64,000 nucleotides of DNA from Curtobacterium sp. MR_MD2014 (GTDB taxonomy: Bacteria > Actinomycetota > Actinomycetes > Actinomycetales > Microbacteriaceae): positions 2,542,001 through 2,606,000 of the forward strand of contig NZ_CP009755.1 of NCBI RefSeq assembly GCF_000772085.1, in the 5' to 3' direction. Every line of letters begins with the position of its first letter. Position 1 is the first letter of the stretch. This document shows, in pieces, positions 49,805 through 59,044 of this stretch. The position numbers and the translations under genes are program-made. The notes beneath the pieces are model-generated. The model did not search any database, was not told where the DNA came from, and saw only the letters and a program-made list of their open reading frames with translations.

Positions 49805-51053
49805 CCAGGAACGCGTTGCGGAACCGCCCGGTCGGGTCGAGGTCCCGCGCGAGCGCCGCGAAGTCGTCGAGGCGCGGGTACGCCTCGCGCAGGCGTTCGA
49901 CGCTCGCGGCGGAGACCTTCCCCCAGTGCGGGCGGGGATCGAAGGGCGCGAGGACCTCCTCGATCCGCTCGACCGCGGCAGCCACGGCCTCGGCGTCCCG
50001 TCGGAAGGTGAAGTGCAGCCCGACCGACTGCCGTCCCGACGAGGGCGCCAGCCATGCCGTGTCGGCGGCGATCGTCCGGACCTCGGCCGCGATGAGCAGC
50101 GGCGCGAAGAGCGGCTCGAGCGGGCGCAGCGCATCGAGCGCGGCGACGGCGTGCTCTGCGGGGACCAGGTACTCCGCCTGGATCTCGGCACCGGTGGACG
50201 GCTCGAAGGTCGATCGGAAGTGCGGCAACCGCTCGGCCCACGGCCCGGGGACCCCGCCCTGCTCGGTGACGCTCGCGGCGTCGTTCTCCCCCGGGTGCAC
50301 GGGCCCGCCCGCCCGACGGGCACCGAGCGCGACGAGGTCGACCGACGGTGCAGGTTCGTCGACGCGGTGCTTCGTCCAGACCTGTCGGGCACCGCGGTCG
50401 TCGAACGAGGTGAACAAGGACACCGAGTACGCGTCCGACACCACCCGGTCGAAGTGCTCGAGGACGGCGTCCCACGGCAGGTCGAGGTGCACGGTCGTGG
50501 CCACCTGGAACGTCGGCTCGATCGCGAGCTCGACCGCGGTGACGACGCCGAGCGCACCGAGTGCCACCCGGTGCGCGTCGAGGGCGCCGTCCGGCGACGA
50601 CGCGTCGACCCGGACGACGTCGCCGGAGGCCCGGACGACCTCGAGCCCGACCACCGCCTGCGCGAGCGACGGGTTGCGGACGCCGGAGCCGTGCGTGCCG
50701 GTGGCGACCGCGCCGGCGACCGAGATGTGCGGCAGGGAGGCGAGGTTCGCGAGGGCCCAGCCACGAGCCTCCAGGCCGGCCGCCACCTGTGCGTGCGTCA
50801 TGCCGGCGGCGACCCGCACCACGCGCCGGTCGGCGTCGACCTCGAGCACCGGCGGGAGGCCGGCGAGCGTGACCTGGACGGCGTCGGTGTCGGCGATCTC
50901 GTTGAACGAGTGCGTCGAGCCGAGCGCCGTCAGGCGCGGCGTGGCCGCGACGAGCTGCCGGAGCGCCGCCACCGAGGTGGGGCGCTCGAGCGCGGAGGCG
51001 CGGTAGGTGACGTTCCCCGCCCAGTTGGTGCGCGTCGTCGTGGCCACGGTCAC
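49788..51053 (-). CDS. Alditol oxidase (AldO/xylitol oxidase family)
   Basis: A 421-residue flavoprotein closely resembling AldO of Streptomyces coelicolor. It starts with TNWAGNVTYRA, carries the covalent FAD His48 in LGSTHSFNEI, then NLASLPHISVAGAVATGTHG and GALGVVTAVELAIEP of the FAD domain; HFRSTFEPSTGAEIQAEYLV and HWGKV belong to the substrate domain. These enzymes oxidise the terminal CH2OH of xylitol, sorbitol and arabinitol with O2, giving the aldose and H2O2. The gene follows araA by 4 bp and is the last of the araB-araD-araA-aldO series, suggesting cotranscription. The physiological alditol here could be L-arabinitol. Confidence 0.9.
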   Translation of the reverse strand: MTVATTTRTNWAGNVTYRASALERPTSVAALRQLVAATPRLTALGSTHSFNEIADTDAVQVTLAGLPPVLEVDADRRVVRVAAGMTHAQVAAGLEARGWALANLASLPHISVAGAVATGTHGSGVRNPSLAQAVVGLEVVRASGDVVRVDASSPDGALDAHRVALGALGVVTAVELAIEPTFQVATTVHLDLPWDAVLEHFDRVVSDAYSVSLFTSFDDRGARQVWTKHRVDEPAPSVDLVALGARRAGGPVHPGENDAASVTEQGGVPGPWAERLPHFRSTFEPSTGAEIQAEYLVPAEHAVAALDALRPLEPLFAPLLIAAEVRTIAADTAWLAPSSGRQSVGLHFTFRRDAEAVAAAVERIEEVLAPFDPRPHWGKVSAASVERLREAYPRLDDFAALARDLDPTGRFRNAFLARLLS

Positions 51054-51057
51054 GGTC

Positions 51058-52584
51058 CTAGAACCCGCGGTCGAGACGGTGCCACGCCTGCTGCAGGCGG
51101 AGCTCGTCGCGGAACCCGCGAGCCGTGGTGTGCTCGTCGATGACCAGGAACTCGGTGCCGACCATGGTCGCGAGGTCCTCGACGACCTGCAGGCCGACGG
51201 CCGTCGTCATGACGGTGTGGTGCGCGGCGCCGGCGGTGAGCCAGGCCTCCGCGGCGACCGGGAACGACGGACGCGGCTCCCAGACGGCACGGCCGACCGG
51301 CAGGTTCGGCAGCGACTCGGTCGGCGGGACGACGTCGACGACGTTCGCGGTGAGGCGGAAGCCGTCGCGCGTGTCGGACAGGGCGACCACGACGGCTTCG
51401 CCCGCGTCCGCGGTGAAGACCAGGCGCACCGGGTCGTCCTTGCCACCGATGCCGAGCGGGTGGATCTCGAGCGTCGGCGTCGCGGTGGTGAGCGTCGGCG
51501 AGACCTCGAGCATGTGCGCGCCGAGGATCTTCTCGGCACCCGGGGTGAGGTCGTACGTGTAGTCCTCCATGAGGGAGGCACCGCCGGGCAGGCCCGCACC
51601 GGCGACGTTCATCGCGCGGACGAGGACGGCGGTCTTCCAGTCGCCCTCGGCGCCGAAGCCGTAGCCGTCGGCCATGAGCCGCTGCACCGCGAGGCCGGGC
51701 AGCTGCTTGAGCGTGCCGAGGTCCTCGAAGTTCGTCGTGAACGCAGCGGAGCCGTTCTGCTCCAGGAGTGCACGGAGGCCGAGCTCGATCGCGGCGCCGT
51801 CGCGGAGCGCCTGGTGACGGTCACCGCCGTCGCGCCGCAGCGACGCGTCGACGTCGTAGTCGCGCTCGTAGACGGCGACGAGCTCGTCGATCGCTGCCGT
51901 GTCCGCCTCGGCCTCGGCCACCGCTGCGGCCAGCTCGTTCACGGCCCAGGTGTTCACCTGCACGCCGAGCTCGATCTCCGCCTCGGTCTTGTCGCCCTCG
52001 GTGACGGCGACGTAGCGCATGTTGTCGCCGAAGCGCGTCAGCTTCAGCTCGCGGACGGCCGCCGCACCGGCCGCGGCGCGCGTCCAGTTCTCCACCCGCG
52101 AGACCACGCGCGGGTCGGACACGTGCCCGACGGCGGTCGCGTGCCGGACGCCGAGGCGGGCCAGCGCGTAGCCGAACTCGCGGTCGCCGTGCGCGGCCTG
52201 GTTGAGGTTCATGAAGTCGAAGTCGATGTCGCCCCACGGCAGCGCGACGTTCGCCTGGGTGTGCAGGTGCAGCAGCGGCTTCGTGAGCGCCTGCAGGCCA
52301 CCGATCCACATCTTGGCCGGGCTGAACGTGTGCATCCACGTCGTCACACCGATGACCTTGTCGTCGGCGCTCGCCTCGATGAGCGCGCGACGGATGCCGT
52401 CGGCGTCCTTGAGCACCGGCTTCCACACGAGCTTCACGGGCAGTGCACCCGCGAGCTCCGCGTGCACGGCCTTGCTCTGCTCCTCGACCTGGCGCAGGGT
52501 CTCCTCGCCGTACAGGCCCTGCGACCCGGTGAGGAACCAGACCTCGTAGCTGTCGAGGGTGGCCTGGGGGTTCACCTGCGTCAT
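51058..52584 (-). CDS. araA: L-arabinose isomerase
   Basis: A 508-residue enzyme that converts L-arabinose to L-ribulose. Family motifs are plain: [54 protein letters not shown], and the active-site glutamates and histidines in [20 protein letters not shown] and GAEGDWK. Length matches E. coli AraA (500). Start ATG 52584 overlaps the stop codon of araD (ATGA), so translation is coupled. The gene is third in the operon araB-araD-araA-aldO. Confidence 0.97.
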   Translation of the reverse strand: MTQVNPQATLDSYEVWFLTGSQGLYGEETLRQVEEQSKAVHAELAGALPVKLVWKPVLKDADGIRRALIEASADDKVIGVTTWMHTFSPAKMWIGGLQALTKPLLHLHTQANVALPWGDIDFDFMNLNQAAHGDREFGYALARLGVRHATAVGHVSDPRVVSRVENWTRAAAGAAAVRELKLTRFGDNMRYVAVTEGDKTEAEIELGVQVNTWAVNELAAAVAEAEADTAAIDELVAVYERDYDVDASLRRDGGDRHQALRDGAAIELGLRALLEQNGSAAFTTNFEDLGTLKQLPGLAVQRLMADGYGFGAEGDWKTAVLVRAMNVAGAGLPGGASLMEDYTYDLTPGAEKILGAHMLEVSPTLTTATPTLEIHPLGIGGKDDPVRLVFTADAGEAVVVALSDTRDGFRLTANVVDVVPPTESLPNLPVGRAVWEPRPSFPVAAEAWLTAGAAHHTVMTTAVGLQVVEDLATMVGTEFLVIDEHTTARGFRDELRLQQAWHRLDRGF

Positions 52585-53291
52585 CGCATGGCTCCTTCGG
52601 GGTTCTGTCCGTAGACGTTCTGGTAGCGATCGAAGAGTCGATCGATGTCGTCGGGGGCGATCGGCACGAGCTCCCCGCCCTGCTTCGCGATGTGCACGGT
52701 GCGCGCGACGTCCTCGCACATCACCGCCGCCTTCACGGCGTCCTTCGCGTCCTTGCCGATCGTGAAGACGCCGTGGTTCTGCATGAGCACGGCGCGGCTC
52801 CGGTGACCGGCGAGGGTGTCGACGATGCCGCGGCCGATGGAGTCGTCGCCGATGATCGCGAACGGGCCGACCGGGATCGGACCGCCGAACTCGTCCGCCA
52901 TCGCGGTGATCACACAGGGGATCTCCTCGGCGCGGGCGGCCCATGCCGTGGCGTACGTCGAGTGGGTGTGCACGACGCCGCCCACCTCGGGCATGTTCCG
53001 GTAGACGAAGGCGTGCGCGGCGGTGTCGGACGACGGGCCGTGCGCGTTGCCCCACCCGTCGGCGGGCAGCCCGTCGAGGGTGCAGACCACCTGGTTCTCC
53101 GGGGTGAGGTCGTCGCTGGAGACCCCGCTCGGCTTGATGACGAACAGGTCGGTGCCCGGCACGCGCTCGGAGACGTTGCCGCCCGTCCAGATGACGAGGC
53201 CGTAGCGGACGAGCTCGCCGTGCAGGGACGCGACGCGCTCCCGCGCCGCGGCGACGGCCGCCCTCGTCTCGTCCGTGATCGGTCCGGTCAT
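52581..53291 (-). CDS. araD: L-ribulose-5-phosphate 4-epimerase
   Basis: A 236-residue class II aldolase-like epimerase that makes D-xylulose 5-phosphate. Conserved pieces are [45 protein letters not shown] with the zinc histidines, and [19 protein letters not shown] with the third. Length equals E. coli AraD (231). It overlaps araB and araA by 4 bp each, so the order araB-araD-araA is tightly coupled. Confidence 0.96.
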   Translation of the reverse strand: MTGPITDETRAAVAAARERVASLHGELVRYGLVIWTGGNVSERVPGTDLFVIKPSGVSSDDLTPENQVVCTLDGLPADGWGNAHGPSSDTAAHAFVYRNMPEVGGVVHTHSTYATAWAARAEEIPCVITAMADEFGGPIPVGPFAIIGDDSIGRGIVDTLAGHRSRAVLMQNHGVFTIGKDAKDAVKAAVMCEDVARTVHIAKQGGELVPIAPDDIDRLFDRYQNVYGQNPEGAMR

Positions 53292-55066
53292 GCGGCTGAC
53301 TCCTTCTCGGTCTGGAGGCGCGCCTCGACCACGTCGGTCGGCTCGCCCTGGTCGGTCGGTGCGGGCTGCCCCGTCGGTGCGGCCTGGTCCGTCGGTGCGG
53401 CCTGGTCCGTCGGTCCGGCCTGGTCGCTCGCCACGCTGGTGCGGGTCGCCGCGGCGGCGACGTCCTGCACGGGGAGGGCCGTGCGGTAGCGGGCCAGGTA
53501 GTCCTGGAAGCCCGCGACGTCGCGGTCCTCGGGCTCGGCGACGTGGACCGCGTCGCCGCGGAACACCGTGTCGGCGAGGAAGTCCTCCAGCGGGCGGTCG
53601 GTGTGCTCCAGGTACGCCGCGAGCACCGCGATGCCCCAGGCGCCACCCTCGCCCGCGGTCTCCTCGAGGGCGACCGGCACGCGGAGCGCTGCGGCGAGCA
53701 GGCGCTGCGGGGCACCCGGCGTGCGGAAGAGGCCGCCGTGCGCGGTCATCCGGTCGACGGCGACCTCCTCGCCGTGCAGGACGTCCATGCCGATCGCGAG
53801 GGTCGCGAAGGCACCGTGCACCTCGGAGCGGACGAGGTTGCCGAGCGTGAAGCGGGCACCGGGGGTGCGCAGCAGCAGCGGTCGGCCGTCCTCGACGTGC
53901 GTGACCGGCTCGCCGGCCAGGTAGTTGAAGGAGAGCAGCCCGCCGGCGTCCGGGTCCGCGTCGGCGGCCTCGGCCAGCAGGGTGGCGTAGACGTCGTCGA
54001 CGGGGACCGACGCGCTGCCGGTCCGTTCGCTCGTGGCCTCGGCGAACCGGCCGAAGACACGGGCCCAGGCGGCGATCTCGCTCGCACCGTTGTTGCAGTG
54101 CACCATCGCGACCGCGTCACCGGCCGGGGTCGTGACGACGTCGAGCTCCTCGTGCGGGGTCCGGAGCGCCCGCTCGAGCACGACCATCGCGAAGATGCTC
54201 GTGCCGACGCTGACGTTGCCGGTGCGCGGGGCGACGGCGTTCGTGGCCACCATGCCCGTGCCGGCGTCGCCCTCGGGCGGGCAGAACGAGACGCCGGGCT
54301 GCAGCGTGCCGGTGGGGTCGAGCCACGTGGCTCCCTCGCGGGTGAGCGCACCCGCGTCCTCACCCGCGACGAGCACCTCGGGGAGCAGGGCGCGGAGGTC
54401 CGGGACGCGGTCGCCGAGCAGGTCCTGCGTGGCGGCGAGCATCGACGCGTCGTAGTCGCGGCGACCGGGCTCCCCCGGGGCGCTCTCGACCGGGCCGGAC
54501 TCGATCGGGAACATGCCGCTCGCGTCGCCGACGCCGAGGACGTCGCGGCCCGTGAGCATGCGGTGCACGTACCCGGCGAGCGTCGTGACGCCGGCCAGCT
54601 GGGCGACGTGCGACTCGTCGTCGAGCACGGCCTGGTACAGGTGCGCGACCGACCAGCGCTGCGGGACGTTGAAGTCGAGCGCGGCGCTCAGCTGCTCGGC
54701 GGCCGGGCCGGTCGAGGTGTTGCGCCAGGTGCGGAACGGGACGAGGAGCTCGCCGTCCTCGTCGAACGCCAGGTAGCCGTGCATCATCGCCGAGACGCCC
54801 GCCGCGCGGAAGGCCGTCGGGCGGACGCCGAACTGCCGCTCGACGTCGGCGACCAGGTCGGCGTAGGCCGCGCGGACACCGGTCTCGACGGCGACCAGCG
54901 GGTAGGTCCACCGCCCGTCGACGTACTCGTTCTCCCACTCGTGGGAGCCGCTCGCGATCGGTCGGAGCTGCTCGTCGACGAGCACGGCCTTGATCCGGGT
55001 GGAGCCGAGCTCGATGCCGAGTGTCGTGCGGCCGTCCTCGACCTGCTGCCGGCGGTCGTCGCTCAT
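53288..55066 (-). CDS. araB: Ribulokinase-type FGGY kinase of the L-arabinose operon
   Basis: A 592-residue FGGY kinase. The phosphate loop is [58 protein letters not shown] and [20 protein letters not shown] match an actinobacterial ribulokinase-like group that differs from E. coli AraB but is found with araD and araA. It should phosphorylate L-ribulose. The last about 60 residues carry PTDQAA repeats from an 18-bp tandem repeat, not needed for catalysis. ATG 55066 follows GGGAGGA. The promoter region has two LacI-type operators. A different ketopentose specificity is possible. Confidence 0.88.
   Translation of the reverse strand: MSDDRRQQVEDGRTTLGIELGSTRIKAVLVDEQLRPIASGSHEWENEYVDGRWTYPLVAVETGVRAAYADLVADVERQFGVRPTAFRAAGVSAMMHGYLAFDEDGELLVPFRTWRNTSTGPAAEQLSAALDFNVPQRWSVAHLYQAVLDDESHVAQLAGVTTLAGYVHRMLTGRDVLGVGDASGMFPIESGPVESAPGEPGRRDYDASMLAATQDLLGDRVPDLRALLPEVLVAGEDAGALTREGATWLDPTGTLQPGVSFCPPEGDAGTGMVATNAVAPRTGNVSVGTSIFAMVVLERALRTPHEELDVVTTPAGDAVAMVHCNNGASEIAAWARVFGRFAEATSERTGSASVPVDDVYATLLAEAADADPDAGGLLSFNYLAGEPVTHVEDGRPLLLRTPGARFTLGNLVRSEVHGAFATLAIGMDVLHGEEVAVDRMTAHGGLFRTPGAPQRLLAAALRVPVALEETAGEGGAWGIAVLAAYLEHTDRPLEDFLADTVFRGDAVHVAEPEDRDVAGFQDYLARYRTALPVQDVAAAATRTSVASDQAGPTDQAAPTDQAAPTGQPAPTDQGEPTDVVEARLQTEKESAA
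53348..53419. repeat. 18-bp tandem repeat in araB, four copies
   Basis: Units of the form CTGGTCCGTCGGTGCGGC at 53348-53365, 53366-53383, 53384-53401 and 53402-53419 encode PTDQAA-like hexapeptides near the C-terminus of the ribulokinase. Confidence 0.9.
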
Positions 55067-55094
55067 GTGTCCTCCCGAGACCTCGTCGTCCTGC

Positions 55095-55128
55095 GTGAGC
55101 GCTCACATCCTGGCACGTGAGCGCTCAC
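55095..55128 (-). promoter_or_regulatory. araB promoter with two LacI-type operators
   Basis: GTGAGCGCTCAC occurs at 55095-55106 and 55117-55128, centres 22 bp apart (about two helical turns). On the minus strand TTGCAG, 18 bp, CAGGAT could be -35 and -10; one operator lies in the spacer and the other begins right after the -10 (CAGGATGTGAGCGCTCAC). The chvE promoter has the same CAGNATGTGAGCGCTCAC arrangement, implying one repressor. Confidence 0.8.
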
Positions 55129-55214
55129 GCCTGCAACGCGTCGGCGCGCCGCCCTGCTCGCGCGCGCCGGGCTCCCGCCCGCTCCCGCCCGCTCCCCCCG
55201 CTGCTCCCAGCGCC

Positions 55215-55660
55215 GAGCGGGCACGATCCGTCACGCTCGACATCCCTCGCCGACACATCCCACCCACTCGGCGGAACGCCCGCGGCAGGTCGTACCCGCT
55301 CGCGCAGCCAGGCTGCTCTCTCCACCGAGCCGTACCGAGCCCCACCGAGCCGTGCCGAGCCCCACCGAGCCCCACCGAACGGGCACGATCTGTCACGCTC
55401 GGCATCCCGCGCCGACACAACTCGCCCGCTCGGCGGCACCCCCGCGGCAGGTCGTGCCCGCTCGCGCAGCGAGGCTGCTCTCTCCACCGAGCCGTACCGA
55501 GCCCCACCGAGCCGTGCCGAGCCCCACCGAGCGGGCACGATCTGTCACCCTTGGCCCCCCTCGCCGACACATCTCGCCCGCTCGGCGGCAACCCCGCGGC
55601 AGGTCGTGCCCGCTCGGCGGCAACCCCGCGGCAGGTCGTGCCCGCTCGCGCAGCCGGGCA
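55215..55660. repeat. Tandem array of about 155-bp units between araB and a lacI gene
   Basis: Units start with GAGCGGGCACGAT (or GAACGGGCACGAT) at 55215, 55377 and 55529, giving lengths of 162, 152 and a partial third. Each contains a TCGTGCCCGCTC block that is the inverse of its own start, so a long hairpin can form within each unit, and short CCGAGCC(C/G)... subrepeats. At the end, GGCGGCAACCCCGCGGCAGG with the following 12 bp is itself duplicated (55581-55645). Unit copies are about 90% alike. Open frames through the array lack start signals. The flanks 55129-55214 and 55661-55702 show nothing else. Confidence 0.9.
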
Positions 55661-55702
55661 CCCCCGCCCGCCGCCCGGCGACCGCGCGCGCCTGCCGCCG
55701 GA

Positions 55703-56707
55703 CTACGCGCCGAGGGTGCTCTCGCGGACGACGAGCGACGGGGTGACGGCCGTCGAGACCGGACTCCCTCCGGCCACGAGCTCGAGCAGCGCCCGGCCCG
55801 CGATGCGACCGAGCTCGTCGAGCCGCATGTCGACGGTGGTCAGCGGGGGCCGCGACGCGAGCGCCACCACGTCCCAGTCGTCGTACCCGGTCACGGCGAC
55901 GTCCCCCGGCACCGACCGCCCGGTCTCCCGCAGTCGGTCGCACACGCCACGGGCGATCTGGTCGTTCCCGCACAGCACCGCATCCACCGCGGACGGCTCC
56001 CGGTCGAGCAGGTCGACGGCCTGCCGCCCCCAGCGCTCGGACCACTCCCCGTGCATCGGAGCGCCCACCATCCGGTCGCCGAGCACCGGGGCAGCCCCGC
56101 GCGCCCGGTCGACCGCCGACCGTGCGTCCTGCGGGCCCGTGACGACGGCGACCCGATGCCGCCCGAGTCCGACCAGGTGCGCCGCTGCAGCAGCAGCGCC
56201 GGCGGGGTCGTCGAGCGTGATCGAGACGTCCGTGGGGTCGGTGGACGGGGTCAGCGCGTAGACGACGGGCACCGGGACCGGCACCTCGATCGGCGGCCGG
56301 GCATCGGCGGAGCGGCCGGTGACGATGATGCCGTCGACGCCGCGGGCGACGAGCGACCGGAGGTAGTGGGCCTCGCGCACGTGGTCGTCGCGGGTGTCGG
56401 CGACCAGGACCATCACCTCGCCGGCGGACAGGGCGTCCTCGGCCCCGAGCAGCACCGGCATCGTGAACCGTCCGAACGAGTCGGTCGTCACCATGCCGAC
56501 CGTCCACGTCCGACCGGAGGACAGCGCACGGGCACGTGCGTCGCCGACGAACCCGAGCTTCTCCGCCGCGTCCTTGACCCGCGCCCGGGTCTCGTCGCGC
56601 AGCTGCCCGGTGTCGTTCAGCGCCTTCGACGCCGTCCCGATGGACACCCCGGCGAGCGCTGCGACGTCGCTGATGCGAGCGAGTCGGGCTCTGCGGTCCG
56701 TGGCCAC
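55703..56707 (-). CDS. LacI-family repressor, divergent from the GH127 gene
   Basis: A 334-residue LacI/GalR protein. The DNA-binding part is RISDVAALAGVSIGTASKAL (about residues 11-30), followed by the hinge and a periplasmic-binding-protein-like effector domain (VGMVTTDSFGRFTMPVLLGA, GIIVTGRSAD, VTGYDDWDVVALASRPPLTTV). GTG 56707 is preceded by AAAGGA, which sets the start. A perfect palindrome GGAAAGCGCTTTCC in the gap to the GH127 gene is the likely operator, so it should repress the arabinofuranosidase and itself. The effector is probably L-arabinose or an arabino-oligosaccharide. Confidence 0.88.
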   Translation of the reverse strand: MATDRRARLARISDVAALAGVSIGTASKALNDTGQLRDETRARVKDAAEKLGFVGDARARALSSGRTWTVGMVTTDSFGRFTMPVLLGAEDALSAGEVMVLVADTRDDHVREAHYLRSLVARGVDGIIVTGRSADARPPIEVPVPVPVVYALTPSTDPTDVSITLDDPAGAAAAAAHLVGLGRHRVAVVTGPQDARSAVDRARGAAPVLGDRMVGAPMHGEWSERWGRQAVDLLDREPSAVDAVLCGNDQIARGVCDRLRETGRSVPGDVAVTGYDDWDVVALASRPPLTTVDMRLDELGRIAGRALLELVAGGSPVSTAVTPSLVVRESTLGA

Positions 56708-56772
56708 GGCAACGTCCTTTCCGGCAGGGGCCCGGCCGACCGAGCCCGCGCCGATCCTAGGCGACTGCGCTC

Positions 56773-56822
56773 TTGTGCTGCCGCACCACCTGTCGTACGG
56801 TCGTCCCGGAAAGCGCTTTCCG
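56773..56822 (+). promoter_or_regulatory. GH127 promoter and LacI-type operator
   Basis: TTGTGC (56773-56778) and TACGGT (56796-56801) are 17 bp apart, fitting -35 and -10. CGGAAAGCGCTTTCCG (56807-56822) is a perfect 16-bp palindrome with a central CG, the LacI-family hallmark, placed just after the -10. It differs from the araB/chvE operator. Confidence 0.75.
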
Positions 56823-56857
56823 CACGGACGGCCGCCAGTCAGACGCAAGGAGGCGCC

Positions 56858-58927
56858 ATGACCACCACGACCGGAACCCCGACGGCCACCCCCGCGACGG
56901 GACGCGGGGCGCGGACCGCGACCCCGGTCCTCCCGACCGCGGGTGCACACCTGGTGTCCCGTCCGCTCCCCGCCGGCGCTGCGCGCATCACCGGGGGCTT
57001 CTGGGCACTGCGCCAGGACCGCAACGGTCGCGACGCCGTCCGCAGCGGGTACGAGCGCCTCCGCGACGCAGGGAACTTCCGGAACCTGCGCATCGCCGCG
57101 GGCGACGAGCAGGGCGAGGCGGTCGGGCCGATCTTCATGGACTCCGACGTGACGAAGTGGCTCGAGGCCGTTGCGTGGGAGTACGGCCGGGCCCCGGCCG
57201 ACGACCTGCTCGAGCTGCAGCGCGAGGTGACAGCGCTCTACGCCAGGGCGCAGGCGGAGGACGGCTACCTCGACTCGGTGCAGCAGGTCCGGGGCGGGGG
57301 CGAGCGGTACGTCGACCTGAAGTGGAGCCACGAGATGTACTGCGCCGGGCACCTGTACCAGGCCGCGGTCGCGCAGCACCGCGCCACGGGTGACACCGGC
57401 CTGCTCGAGGTGGCCGTGCGGAACGCCGACCACCTCGTCCGGACGTTCGGCCCGGGTGACGACCGCACCCAGGACGTCGACGGCCACCCCGTCGTCGAGA
57501 TGGGGCTCGTCGAGCTGTACCGCGAGACCGGCACCCGCGCCTACCTCGACCTGGCGCACTGGTTCGTCGACGCCCGCGGGCGCGGCATCATCGAGCGCGC
57601 CGGCGGCGAGCCGACGTACTTCTCCGACCGGGTCCCCGTCCGCGAGGCCACCACCGTCGAGGGCCACGCCGTCCGCGCCGTCTACCTGGCCGCCGGTGCC
57701 GTGGACGTCGCGATCGAGACCGGCGACACCGAGCTCCTCACGGCGAGCGAGCGCCAGTTCGCGGACATGACGGCCACGAAGGCGTTCATCACCGGCGGCC
57801 TCGGCGCCCGCTGGGACTGGGAGGCGTTCGGCGACCCGTACGAGCTCCCGACGGACCGCGGCTACGCCGAGACGTGCGCGGCCATCGGCGGCATCCAGTG
57901 GGCGTGGCGGCTGCTGCTCGCGACGGGGAAGCCCGTGTACGCCGATGCGATCGAGCGCCTGCTCTACAACGCGTTCCTGCCCGGCGTGAGCCTCGCCGGC
58001 ACCGAGTACTTCTACGTCAACCCGCTGCAGCACCGCGACGGCGCGCACCAGGACGAGAACCGCTCCCCCGCCCACGGACGTCGCGGCTGGTTCGACTGCG
58101 CCTGCTGCCCGCCGAACATCATGCGCACGTTCGCGAGCCTCGACGGGTACCTGGCGACGGCGACCGACGGCGGCCTGCAGGTCCACCAGTACGCGGACGC
58201 CGACCTCGGCCCCGTCCGCGTCGCGACCGGCTACCCGCACGACGGCCGCGTGGTCGTCACGGTGACCGAGGACGGCCCCCTGGCGCTCGGACTCCGCATC
58301 CCGGCGTGGTCGGACACCACCACCGTGACCACCCCCGACGGCACCGCGACCCCGGAGCCCGGCACCCTGCACGTGGTCGAGCGCGCGTGGACGGCCGGTG
58401 ACACCGTCGAGCTCGCCTTCGACACGACGCCGCACCGCTACGTGGCGGATCCCCGCATCGACGCGGCACGGGGCCAGGTGGCGATCGAGCGCGGGCCGCT
58501 CGTCTACGCCGTCGAGCAGGCGGACCAGCAGGGCTTCACGGTCGACGACCTGACGGTCGACGCGAGCGCGCCGGTAACCGAGGAGCGCCGCGACGACCTG
58601 CTCGACGGCGTCGTCACGCTGCGCGTCGCCGGGCACGCTCCGGCGCGGCACGAGCAGGCGGCGTGGCCGTACCGACGGCTGGAGCGGACGGGAGGCGCGA
58701 CGCACCCCGCCGACGCCACCCCCGTGACCGAAGCGGCCGGCTCCGCGACCGCGGCCGGTCCCGCCGGGGCGACCCCCGTCACCGACGCGGCCGGCTCCGC
58801 GACCACGGCCGGTCCCGCCGACGCGACCACCGGCCTCCAGGCCGTCACCGCGACCGCCGTGCCGTACTACGCCTGGGCGAACCGCGGCCCCGCACCGATG
58901 CGCGTCTGGCTGCCGCTCGCCCACTGA
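56858..58927 (+). CDS. GH127 beta-L-arabinofuranosidase
   Basis: A 689-residue enzyme of glycoside hydrolase family 127, as HypBA1 of Bifidobacterium. It removes beta-L-arabinofuranose from arabino-oligosaccharides of plant hydroxyproline-rich glycoproteins and related glycans. The zinc/thiolate site is complete: Glu338 and Cys340 (ETCAAIGG), Cys416 and Cys417 (CACCPPNI), with the first Cys of the pair as the expected nucleophile. The catalytic (alpha/alpha)6 barrel covers about 40-435 and beta-sandwich domains follow. A low-complexity insert at about 616-660 comes from a 54-bp repeat. No signal peptide is seen, so it probably acts inside the cell. ATG 56858 follows AAGGAGG. Confidence 0.93.
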   Translation: MTTTTGTPTATPATGRGARTATPVLPTAGAHLVSRPLPAGAARITGGFWALRQDRNGRDAVRSGYERLRDAGNFRNLRIAAGDEQGEAVGPIFMDSDVTKWLEAVAWEYGRAPADDLLELQREVTALYARAQAEDGYLDSVQQVRGGGERYVDLKWSHEMYCAGHLYQAAVAQHRATGDTGLLEVAVRNADHLVRTFGPGDDRTQDVDGHPVVEMGLVELYRETGTRAYLDLAHWFVDARGRGIIERAGGEPTYFSDRVPVREATTVEGHAVRAVYLAAGAVDVAIETGDTELLTASERQFADMTATKAFITGGLGARWDWEAFGDPYELPTDRGYAETCAAIGGIQWAWRLLLATGKPVYADAIERLLYNAFLPGVSLAGTEYFYVNPLQHRDGAHQDENRSPAHGRRGWFDCACCPPNIMRTFASLDGYLATATDGGLQVHQYADADLGPVRVATGYPHDGRVVVTVTEDGPLALGLRIPAWSDTTTVTTPDGTATPEPGTLHVVERAWTAGDTVELAFDTTPHRYVADPRIDAARGQVAIERGPLVYAVEQADQQGFTVDDLTVDASAPVTEERRDDLLDGVVTLRVAGHAPARHEQAAWPYRRLERTGGATHPADATPVTEAAGSATAAGPAGATPVTDAAGSATTAGPADATTGLQAVTATAVPYYAWANRGPAPMRVWLPLAH
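58712..58819. repeat. 54-bp tandem duplication inside the GH127 gene
   Basis: Units 58712-58765 and 58766-58819 encode ATPVTEAAGSATAAGPAG and ATPVTDAAGSATTAGPAD, an Ala/Thr/Pro linker before the last beta-strands. Confidence 0.92.
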
Positions 58928-58942
58928 GCGCGGCACCGCCCA

Positions 58943-58993
58943 GGTCGCACGACGTGCCGTCCGTCCGCGCGACGGACGGCACGTCGTGCGACC
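58943..58993. terminator. Bidirectional terminator, perfect 23-bp hairpin of the GGTCGCACGACGTGCCG family
   Basis: Arms 58943-58965 and 58971-58993 pair perfectly with a 5-nt loop. The 3' arm plus nine bases (ending GGGACGACC) is repeated at 59010-59034, next to the end of the convergent LacI gene. The core matches 37045-37066. Confidence 0.8.
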
Positions 58994-59044
58994 GGGACGA
59001 CCGCTGGCGGCACGTCGTGCGACCGGGACGACCGGCGCCGCCGC

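Noticed and set aside
46953..51143. A 1,396-codon plus-strand frame
   Set aside because: Antisense to the alditol oxidase and Gln-rich protein genes and out of frame with the ArsR-type gene; no start signal or domain.
55215..55660. CRISPR array
   Set aside because: Units of about 155 bp are near-identical throughout, with no alternation of short repeats and unique spacers, and no cas genes are present.
55352..56857. In-frame upstream extension of the GH127 frame through the repeat array
   Set aside because: It crosses the array, the antisense LacI gene and the promoter/operator. AAGGAGG before ATG 56858 and the operator position fix the true start.
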